A DNA stretch of 25,028 nt from Haplomitrium mnioides (Eukaryota > Marchantiophyta > Haplomitriopsida > Calobryales): contig JBNGIS010021830.1 of assembly GCA_049999725.1 (NCBI GenBank), forward strand, positions 54,245 through 79,272. The letters run 5' to 3'. This document shows, piece by piece, positions 9,409 through 18,670 of the stretch. Within the stretch, counting starts at the first letter, position 1, and the number at the start of each line of letters is the position of its first letter. Made by a program: the position numbers and the translations under genes. The notes beneath the pieces were generated by a model that worked only from the letters and a program-made list of their open reading frames with translations, searched no databases and was not told the DNA's origin.

Positions 9409-12400
9409 CCAGAAAGGAAATCTAACTACACAAATATGAACAACACATTTATACACTATGTGCAAGAGAAAACAAAGTCCTTGAAGGCCCTCTGGATTTC
9501 TACCAAATTATACTTCCCTTATGAGTCCCGCTGCCTTACAACTGCAGCCCAGCAACCCACACACCCTCCTCTCCAGATAGTTTTTTAACTTCCCTTGCGA
9601 AAAGCCTTGCTTTTACTTCCTCAGGCTAGGAAGAGAGTTTTTTTGACTTCCACCTCTGGAAGACATCTTTACCAACTGCAGGTAGCCCACTCCACCCTCA
9701 AGCCTTGACGAGTCTTACTACGCAGAGCGCGGGCACTAATGCAGCCCCCCCCTCTCAGCTCCATTTAGGAAATTACACCAGAGTGTGCACCGAACACTCT
9801 AGGTTGATACTCCCGCACAAGGAATGGCAGAGACAACCCCAAGCTCCTCACTTGGCAGCCTCTCCCGAAGTCATAGCTGGCCAGAACCCCTCTCACGGAA
9901 TTCCCACCCCAGCCGCCCTTCGTTGTGATTACCTTGTCCTCAGATCGTGATGCTCATATATAGAGAATGCAGAGATGACACCAAGTCCTCCCATGGTGGC
10001 CTCTTCCAAAGTCTTAGCTGGCCAAAATCCAATCGAGACCCCGTATTAGTAACCCTCCGCTTTGGTCCACCGGCAAGGATGAGTTTCCTGGATCGCCCAA
10101 GCACCCAGAGCTCCTCACTTTGCGATCCTTGGCGCCCCTCCAGTCCATGTCCGAATCCCCCTAGCCCTTTAGAGTGAGTACCCCTGCTTCACGTTGTCTT
10201 GTCAGTGAATTCTCAATCCAGCCCCCTCATTGCGATTCCCCTTCGCATGCAGTCGCCTCGCGTCTTGAGATTGCCTTTGCATCAACCTAAAAGAATTCGA
10301 TGGCAAACGATGTATACTCCCTTTGTGCGCTGCCCCCCCAACGCCCGATAAGATGAATAGTCGTTATGGCCATTAGCTCGGAATAGGGGACGATGACGCA
10401 TGGCTTCACTGTTCAGTAATCCCGTTACTACGGGATCAGAGAAAGCGCCGCGTGTCCTGCAGTTGGTCGAGAAAAAGCCAAGGTCAACGGTAACTTCAAC
10501 GAGAAGCTTCGAGGAATCTTGCAAAAAGAGATTCCCCAGATTCCCACAAAATCGAGTCCAAAGAGGCGCTTCGGAACTGAGTTCCGAAGTGCCCCACGGG
10601 AACTAGCCTACGGAATCCCCACATATTCCTCCGTAGATCCTCTTTCTTCTCCTCGCGCCACGTCATTCGCTGCACCGCTGTCCGACGCTGGCTTGCAAGG
10701 GGGTAGGCTGACCGTCGCGCTGACCTCTCCTTACGTAGTTGACCTGCACGTTGCCCGAGGTCCGGTGAGCTCTCCCCCTTGCACCGCGTGTCCTGTGAAT
10801 TGCCTCAGGGTCCCTGGAGTCTCCACGTCCTCCAAAGGCCGTCGTCCGACGCCGCCCCGCAAAGGGGTAGGCGGACCGTCGGCTGACCTCCTTCCGAGGT
10901 TGACCCACGGAACCCCCTGCATGCTTCCCAAGGCGCCACGTCATCCGAAGGCCACCGTCCGACGTCGCTCCGCAAAGGGGTAGGCGGACCGTCGCGCAGA
11001 CCCTTCTTCCGAAGTTGACCTTCGGAAACACAACCAGGCTCCTCAACGCGCCACGTTTCCGAAGCCTCCCGCGGACTTCATGCGCTCGCCATGTCATCTG
11101 TAGAGCCTCCGCAAACTTCCCTTGCTTGCCGAATAAGAACTGTTCTGATGTCGCCATTTCAACGTATCTTCGAAGTAAGAACTACGCGCACGCTCGAGGC
11201 TATCTTTGTTAACACTTCTAAAAGCTCGCTATAAGAACTACTAGGACCTTTCGGACCGTTCGCCCCTTTCGAACATTCAGATACCAATTGCACCCCGTCG
11301 AAATTTCACCCTTCTGGTTGCCGAAGTGGCAAAGAGTCACCTTTTCGGCGCCACTAGCTCCTCCATCGGCCGTACCGGCGTTAGCTTCATTTTCCGGCCG
11401 CTCTCATCTCGCTCGTCGATTCGCCGATATATCATCCTTTCACCGTGCCCTTCGTTTCCCCCCACCGGATAGGCGCCATATCGCCCTTTTGGCTGAGCCT
11501 TCTTCTCGTTGGACGGTTTGCGTTGGGTCACCGCTTTGCCACTGATGCGTGTCGTTTGAACCGGTTCGCCGACAAGTTGCGTTTTCGCCTTCACTCGCTC
11601 TTATTTGGTCAGATCGGTGATCATTCCCCCTTTCGGCTCTCCTCTGTGTTTCCTCTTGGCGAATCTGCGCTAGGTCGCCCCTTCGGCTTCCGCGCTCCTC
11701 CTCCTCTTGGATCTTTGATATATTGCCCTTTCGGCACTCTCCCATTTTCCTTCGGCCAGACCCGCGATAAGTCGCTGTTTCAGGCCCTCTTGCTCGCTCC
11801 CCTGTTGGGTTCCTCGCATATCCCTCTTAACCGGGGATCCCCACGTCGTAAGACGGATCGGAACCCGGTAAAGTGGGCTCCCCGCTTAGGGAGGCGCCTG
11901 TTAGCATACCCGCGGGCCTCCTGGTGCCACCATGTTGTCCGTGGAATCCCGCGAAGGGCTCTAGAGACACCACGTTTCCATGGAATCTCGCGGGACCTTT
12001 CGGGGACTCCACTCTTGAGCCAGGATTCCAAACTCGAATGGAGCGTTCAATCGGCCCTTGCAGGGCTTGCTCTTGCTTGCGGGATCAAGGCATCCCTCTT
12101 CCTTGGCCTTGCTTGCCCTCGTGACGATCTCACCTCCTTCTGTCAACTCCTGATCCTTGCTTCCCGATTTGTGGCCGCTGCAGGACCCCCGCGATCTGCC
12201 TTTCTTCGGAGTGCCTTCAGACTTCCTTGTTGTTGATCCGTTCTTCTTCCTCCTGCAATTGCTTCGCCATAGGTGGCTGCTCTGTTTCTTCTTCTCAGGC
12301 TTCGATCCCTGCATCCTCACGGATTCTCATTGGCTTGCTTTGAATTTGAAAATGGGGCCCTTCCTCTGGCTGGCGATCATTGTTGTCTCCTCATCTCTTC

Positions 12401-12567
12401 CGTCATGATCCTGTTTCCCTTCCAAGACTCATGCGCCCTGCTCTTATTAACTGTTTGAGGTAATCAGCTGTTCTTGAGAGGCCTTCACACTCGCAAAGGG
12501 AACATATTGCCAATGGTGCTTTTGATTTCGTGCATTCAGCTTTAGTGCTCCAAACCACTGGCTGACA
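9368..12567 (-). mobile_element. LTR copy C, ~3.2 kb (putative 5' LTR)
   Basis: This is a direct repeat of A with an almost constant coordinate offset of about 7986. On the minus strand it starts TGTCAGCCAGTGG at 12567 and ends ...ACACATATCA near 9368. If A is the 3' LTR, C is the 5' LTR. The expected primer-binding site just after it on the minus strand is not seen, because truncated LTR B lies there instead. The far flank (ATGAC on the plus strand at 12568) does not duplicate the flank of A. The internal hairpin minisatellite is at about 10680-11000. A 263-codon plus-strand frame (11445-12236) and a minus-strand frame over the same bases are both open and both have counterparts in A; I treat them as non-coding. 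Confidence 0.7.
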
Positions 12568-13041
12568 ATGACATCATCCCACTCTCCACAAACCTTCGAT
12601 GCCAATATTAGACCTTTTGAATTGAGTTTATTTCTACCCTGTATCTATGGTCGTAATTGTCATCCGTTGCAAAAGTATGTGCCTTTATTAGAGTCAGGCC
12701 CACGTACGCATAACAATTGCAAAGCGACAATATTGGATTCTTTGCTCCTTATTTGGTGATTAAAAGTTGCCTTGCGGCAGCACTGTGACAATCTCATATA
12801 GATACTATTCAAGGTTCCTTATATCAAACTCTGACTTATCCTTTAACCGGCTTTTCGAGTCCAAAACAACAACAACAAAATTGTACACATATTTATTTGT
12901 GAGCATTCTCTATACAAGAAGCTCAACAAAGTCTTCAATCAACCTCCTAATCTCGAATGACCCCCAATTGTCCATTACCGGTTTTGGAAGGTTCAAATTC
13001 TCCAACCAAATTGTTATGGTTTTCTCTTAAACTCTATACCA
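12568..13041. other. AT-rich flank between LTR C and the decayed gene
   Basis: No gene is supported. It lies downstream of the minus-strand pseudogene ending at 13042 and may hold its 3' untranslated region. Base composition drops sharply from the GC-rich LTR at 12567, marking the element boundary. Short plus-strand frames (12568-12759, 12767-13030) have no recognisable motif. Confidence 0.3.
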
Positions 13042-14371
13042 CTAAATTGCAAATTCTCGAATTTTAGTTTTATCTGTCTGAAGGTCTACTTGTTCTCTTT
13101 CTTGAAAAGTTTGCAGCCCTTTGTGTGTTTGCTTTTTTGCTCTTGATGTTGGAGCCTGCAAAGGCTCTAGCTCTGCTCCATCCTTTGAGCTGCTCGAAGA
13201 TGGAGACAAAGGGGATGCAGAAGATGACCTTGATAAAGATGAGGAAGGTGCAACCTCCTCCTCAACAACTGGTGTCGGAACATACTTCTTCTTTGGGACT
13301 GCCTATTTCTTCTTTTTTGGAGCCTCCACTTTCTCCACTGCCTTTCTCTTATTGGCAGCTGATGGTCCTTTTGTTGCTTCCATTGACATTGTCGCCGCGC
13401 TTGGATGCGGCACTAGCTACGCAATGCGAACTCCTTGCTTGGGCTTTAGCAGTCTGATGCTGATAACCATCTTGATGAAGTCTCGATTGGTACGCTTTGC
13501 GTTCGCATAGGCATCAACAAAGTCCGCCAAGTATTGAGTGAATTTAAAAACAAAATAAAAAAATGTTAACAAAATATCTCCATATAATTATAAAGAGTAA
13601 AAAATTATTAAGCCTATAGTTTAAGCTAAAAGGACTCTGGAGTTTATGCACGCATGGAGTAGGGAGTCATTGCACATATGGAGTAGAGAGTCTATGCGAG
13701 TATTGACTCCCTAGTCCAAGCACGCCTAGACTCCCAACTCCATGCACGTATAGACTCCCTAGTCTATGGGCGCATGGACTCCCTACTCTATGCACGTATC
13801 GACTCTCTACTCCGTGCGCGCCTCGACTCCGGACTCTTAGCTCTCCTGAACTAGGGAGTCTATGCACGCATTGACTACGGAGTCCTTGCTCCTAGGGACT
13901 CCGGAGACTAGACGAGCAGGGATTCCAGAGTCCATGCTTGCATAGACAACAGAGTTCTTCCACGCATAGAGTTCCGAGTCATAAGAAAAAGGAATGAAAT
14001 GAAAAATGAATTTAAGATCTTACATTGTCGTCGTCCTTGGCCGACTGTAGATATTTGGTGAAGATGTCCTTCTAGTTCATCTCCGAAAAGCAAAATTGTT
14101 TTTGAGAGGCTTTGTAAAGGGTGATGATGTTCTATGACTACACAAGCAACCCAATGTGGGTTTGCTGCCCTTCTCTAATGATGGTGATTTGGCCCAAAAG
14201 GCCCAAGTTAAAATTTTCACCTTCACCAACAAAAAGATAAAGGTGTTAATCTATGTATTTCATAGATCCACAATTCAGTAGCCAATCCTAGTCTAATTTT
14301 TTTGTCTCGAGAACCTTGAAAACATATGAATACTTATAAGGCTTTAGTTGAGCAAGTTTGGAAACATTAAC
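13042..14371 (-). pseudogene. Decayed two-exon gene with Lys- and Ser-rich tail, unidentified
   Basis: Exon 1 (about 14371-14024) follows an acceptor-like TTATAG and ends at a donor-like AAT|GTAAGA. Its frame includes KYSYVFKVLETKK, GQITIIREGQQTHIG, ASQKQFCFSEMN and KDIFTKYLQSAKDDDN. Exon 2 (about 13545-13042) starts with QYLADFVDAYANAKRTNRDF, then a lysine-rich segment (NKRKAVEKVEAPKKKK), then a serine-rich and acidic tail, ending at TAG 13042-13044. The acceptor before exon 2 has lost its AG (TTTTTAA where TTTTTAG is expected). Seven in-frame stops interrupt it: six TAG (13303, 13417, 14072, 14132, 14138, 14288) and one TAA (14246), none TGA. All fit CAG or CAA glutamine codons changed by one C-to-T transition. 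I do not recognise the family. The lysine-rich tail suggests a nuclear or nucleic-acid-binding protein, which is inference. Confidence 0.5.
13620..13979. repeat. 24-bp minisatellite, 15 units in perfect phase
   Basis: Fifteen successive units of exactly 24 bp cover 360 bp with no indel. A consensus unit reads roughly CTATGCACGCATxGACTCCC followed by TAGT. Individual units differ at many positions, but the core CTATGCxCGCAT and the GACTCC block recur. The first unit (13620-13643) and some central ones are more diverged. The array fills most of the predicted intron of the minus-strand pseudogene. Because 24 is a multiple of three, a minus-strand frame (13667-13867) reads as an octapeptide repeat (HRLGSLYV-like), but stops elsewhere in the array break it. 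Confidence 0.85.
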
Positions 14372-15030
14372 CTATAATGTCATTTTCTTGAAAGTGAAAA
14401 TCGGTAGAATTTGAGGTCAAGAATTTGGTAAACAAAAGTTCATATAAAAAGAAGGGCTGAAAATGACAAAATAACAAGAAAATGCACAAACAATGATGAC
14501 AAGAAAACAAAAACTAGAAAGTGAACTTGCGGCAATGGAAAGAAAATTTCCATTGTTGCTTCTTTTACACATAAATTTCAAAAATGCCTTTTCTCGCCAA
14601 AAATATCTTGTGGACCTCTTAACGTGTAGGTTCGTGCGACGCAAAAAAAAAGTTAGTATATAAAGCATTACTAAATTTCATCTTTTCACTTTTTTTTTTA
14701 TTTTCTTTACAAAAAGTTCAGAATTTTGTTGTTTCACAAAATTTTCTGTAGAAACACATATTTTAGGTAGGTCATAAGAGGTTGACAACATTTGTTAAAA
14801 TAGTTTCTCCAAATAGTTGATTTTTAGTAGGATTTATCAATGGTTGGAGTTTTTAAAGACAAGAAGAGGTTAGAATTCCAAGATTCATTTTCACAGAAAA
14901 GTGTTGCTTTTGACCGACAATTAGAGATTTGTTCAAACCACAATTCTTTGGAGTTGAGCAATGGACTACCAAAACCATTAAGTATGATGGCGAGTATATT
15001 GGAGAAAAAGATATCAGATATCTCCGCTTG
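14372..15030. other. AT-rich intergenic stretch between divergent pseudogenes
   Basis: It lies between the upstream ends of the minus-strand pseudogene (13042-14371) and the plus-strand DUF7869-like pseudogene. It contains homopolymer runs (A9 near 14642, T9 near 14690) and short frames without motifs, the longest being 14840-15031 on the plus strand. It could hold 5' exons of either gene or their promoters, but nothing can be assigned. Confidence 0.3.
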
Positions 15031-15044
15031 AGAAGATCAAGGAA

Positions 15045-15205
15045 GTGAAACCTATGTGCACATAGGATCAGGGATTGAACCCTATACACGTATAGGATCA
15101 AAGAGTGAACCCAATGTGCGCATAGGATTAAAGAGTGAACAACTTGCGCTCAAATGGCCAAAGAGGGAACCCAATGCTTGTAGAGAATTGAAGAAACAAA
15201 CTTTT
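15045..15205. repeat. 30-bp repeat with palindromic core, about 5 units
   Basis: Units of about 30 bp carry CCTATGTGCACATAGGA (a perfect 16-base palindrome plus A), CCTATACACGTATAGGA, CCAATGTGCGCATAGGA and two more diverged copies, separated by TCAAAGAGTGAAC-like spacers. The period is a multiple of three, and the plus-strand frame 15056-15454 reads it as a decapeptide repeat (GSKSEPNVRI-like). This frame may be an N-terminal part of the DUF7869-like gene downstream or simply open by chance. Confidence 0.7.
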
Positions 15206-16620
15206 GCAAGCACAAGATCTTTGTTGCCGATCAAGAGGTTAAAGTTGAATCTTTCCTTTTACTACTCGAACAGATCAATAGAAAGACGTTTAACTCAAAT
15301 TTTCCAAATAGTTGTGGACTTTTTGTTGTCCTCATGTAAGGGAGACCTTGATGTTCATGATCAAAATGTGTTTGTCCAAAACACAAAAAGCATACAATCT
15401 GTAGACGGTTTCAATTTTAGAGATGAATCGGTGTCCCTGATAGCATCACTCTAACAACAAGTAATTTCAATTCAAGTTGGACATCGCAATGAGATTGGGA
15501 ACTCTGAAACAACCCGAGTTCTTTTGAAGGAGTCTTCAGACGATAGTTTGGGAAAGGATTCTAGCAAAGAGTCTTAATCAATCAATATTTCGTTGGAGTT
15601 GTCGTCAAAAGCACCGATCATGCTACAAAAAAATTCATAATAATCGAGATATTGATCTCTCTATTTCGAAATGGTGCAATTTTCCTAATCTCTAAGGAGT
15701 ACTTCATCCTTCAAAAACTTTTTTCAACGAAACAAACAGTGTTTATAATGATGATCAAGATCTTTAAAACGATGAATTATCTTTGATTTCTTGATTGGCC
15801 TATGGACCGAATCAACCAACACAACATAAGAATGTTTTGTTTGATTCAAACCCCAAACGCATAAACACCTTACATGAAAATTCTTTGCGGATAGTCCAAC
15901 CTGACTAGAGCTTTGTAAAGAAAAAGCTTGATCCAATGTCAATTTATAAATTGAAGAGAATTTTATGTTGTCAAAATAATTGCTTCTTATTGTGCAAGGC
16001 AAAGTTTTTGAAAATTGAGAGAGAAACATATTTTCGACAAAGCATAAAGAATCGAGATATCACACTGGAGTGGGGAAAACCAAGAAAAGACTCTAATGTT
16101 AATAGTCGACTTACTCTACCTAGCAGCACCAATGTTTGTAGAAGAGCCTTCAAATTAATATTATCAGTATGGAATGATTAAATCCAAAGGATTCAAAATC
16201 TCAAAAATACAGATCCTAGAGGCATTTTTGGAAAAAGAGAATTATCTGCTAAAGGAGTTTTTGTGCATGAGTAGATGGACAGTTTTTTTAGAGGGACACT
16301 GCTAGAGAATGCCCACTGACAAAGTTTATAACTTGCTTGATAATTTTACTAAACGGGAAGTTATTGATTGCTACACAACTTATTTGAAAGAGAAAGATCC
16401 TGATTGCATTATTAGTTTCTCGAGTTTTACAAAACATTGGAGAACTCATTTGCAAATGTAAAAATTCCAAAACGCAATATATTTGCTATTTGTGAAACCT
16501 ACGGAGAAAAAAAATCATTGCGAGAAAAATTCGTTTGGGAGTCACACAAAGGCAACAAATTTCTTCTTTTTTATAACATTTGGTTAATCCATGCTCTTTT
16601 TTCAAGACTTAAAGCTTAGT

Positions 16621-17389
16621 TCTAGAGATGTTATGTTTTCTCAACTTAGAACCAAAAGATATTTTTTTGTTAAGTTGTTTAGCAAATAAGATTTGAGTGG
16701 AATAACTCTTAGCAACTTGAGTTGTGAGAAGAGAGTCTATGCTTGCATAGGGTCTATTATTTTTAGTTTGAATCCAAACCTTGTCTATAGTCGGGTAAAG
16801 AGAAAAAATGAATTTGATTGTTGGTGGTGACCTTAGCCTTACAACAAGTTTTGCTTTAAATCAAATATCTTGATCATCATTAAAAACAATAGCAAGAATC
16901 GTTTTTGTTGTATGGGAATGCTATACGCACATAGGATTTGTTCTTGTTTCTCTTAAAACCTGTTGCGACAACAATCAAAGCAAGCCATGGTATTGGTGTT
17001 GTTGCTTTGGTCCAATGCGCGCATATGATCGGTTGTTGTCTCCACTCATTATATGAGTGTATAGAATGTGTTATGGTATTTTAAATCTTTTGCAAACAAA
17101 GAGTCCAAACTACCTTTGAAACTCTAGTTCCAGTTTGTGACCCTTTGTTGGCAAATCATGTTTTTCTACTTTTAAAACTTTTGTTTACTTTAAGTCAAAA
17201 AGATTTTCCATTATTTAAATTACCTAAAGTTTATTTTTAATCTTTTACAAAATTTTCACTTCTACCAATCCAAACATTTGCTTAAGATGATTTGAATATT
17301 TTTAGCACCTAAGGTTGTATTTTGAAGTACCAAAAATCAACATATGTTTTACTGAACTACTTTCATGCCTTTTGTACTTTGTGATGCAG
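16621..17389 (+). other. Probable intron of the DUF7869-like gene with core-motif copies
   Basis: There is no sustained frame between the N-terminal traces ending at about 16620 and the acceptor at 17389. The stretch is AT-rich and contains single copies of the palindromic core: GTCTATGCTTGCATAGG (about 16734-16751), CTATACGCACATAGGA (about 16921) and CCAATGCGCGCATATGATC (about 17012). The right gene copy shares only the last ~45 bases. No donor site was assigned with confidence. Confidence 0.4.
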
Positions 17390-18670
17390 TCAAATATAAT
17401 CGCCAATTGTTTCTTCATCATGATCAACAAATGAAAGAAAGAACAAAACTTGCAAACCATCAAAGAAAATGTTATGTCGATGGTCAAATTTAAAGTACTT
17501 GGGAATTGTCATTGATGGAATAGATCAAAAGAAATATGTTGTTCCTTACTGGCCTTTGCCACCAAAAAACATTGATGAAGATTGTTTGGTGGGTAAGCAT
17601 GTTGTTGGTGCCTTAATATTCAATCATGCTGTTTCTTTGAGAGTCTTTTTAACCTACGGAAACTTGAGAAGAGATTCTAATTTGATACTTAGTATGCTTA
17701 ACAAAATATTATGTGACTTTAAAGGGATGTTGATTTTGCTTCCAACTTTGTATCTTCAGTTGGACAACACGACACGAGAGAATAAGAATTCTATTTTATT
17801 TGGATATCTTAGTTCCTTATTTCCAAGAATGTTTTTTGAAAAATCAAAGTAGGATTTCTCATGGTTGGCCATACTCATGATCAAATCGATCAAATATTTA
17901 GCCAATTCTCAAAACATTGAAAATATGTCACACCTCTCACAATTACAAGTCTTAGCGAGGTGCTTCAATTACCCTATAATCATAGACTTTAGGTAACTCT
18001 TTTGTTGGAAACTTGGGATTTCAAAATGTTTCAGCAACAGCGTCCCTCTTTGGTTCAAAGGATATATGATATTACATTTAATCAACAATTCAAGTTCCAG
18101 TTGAATGATTCCAAGGCAAAGATTTGGATAAAACAATTTTCAATTCATCAATTTTGGTTACCTCCATATGGTATTTATCAACTCAAATGCCTACCTGAAG
18201 TGGACAAGGAATTTTAAAGTTCAATGTTGATTCTTCTCAAGGCATATTCTAAAATCAAAAGATCTTAAAAGGAAGAAAGAGAAGTTGATATCGAGAAAGT
18301 GGTCTTTGCAATAAAGGACAACATAAGTGAGAACTGCTATAAGTTCTTTACAGATTTTGATATTCAATAGTGGAATGACTTTTTTCTTTCTCAACAAGAA
18401 ATTATGGTCTACATCTTTGAAAAACAATGTCAAGGACTCGAAGCAGAATTTACCTTTCTACCTTCACAACCGTCAAATACTTGTAATGATTATCAAAATG
18501 TTTGTCTAGGTTCTCAGCTTGATACTCAACAGACAGAAGAACATACTCCTATACATCAAATACTTTTTACACGTCGAGTAATCTATGATGGAGCACCTTG
18601 GTCGCGAGAAGGGACTCTTTTGCACAAAACTCGATACGAGCATAAATTTGGCAATCTATATGAGATGAAA
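17346..18670 (+). repeat. Left arm of 1.3-kb inverted repeat
   Basis: From GTTTTACTGAACT at 17346 to GGCAATCTATATGAGATGAAA at 18670, this matches the reverse complement of 20500-21818, with many substitutions and small indels. It covers the intron end and the core of the DUF7869-like gene. Confidence 0.85.

Noticed and set aside
11445-12236. 263-codon plus-strand open frame in LTR C (and 219 codons in A at 3588-4247)
   Set aside because: Both strands are open over the same GC-rich repeat, the composition is odd and no domain is seen. Kept only as a low-interest test of coding pressure.
1382-12567. A and C as segmental gene duplications rather than LTRs
   Set aside because: The TG...CA ends, the adjacent purine tract, and the gag-like gene in the matching orientation between them fit LTRs better, although the missing primer site and target duplication leave some doubt.
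13121-13510. 129-codon plus-strand frame
   Set aside because: It is the antisense shadow of the lysine- and serine-rich exon on the minus strand, which explains its F-, S- and L-rich composition.
13620-13979. CRISPR-like array
   Set aside because: The 24-bp units are contiguous with no unique spacers, the setting is eukaryotic, and no cas genes are present.
16288-16470. 60-codon minus-strand frame and other 60-70-codon frames between 14.4 and 19.6 kb
   Set aside because: They are antisense to, or interleaved with, the plus-strand DUF7869-like traces and lack any motif. AT-rich DNA of this length gives such frames by chance.
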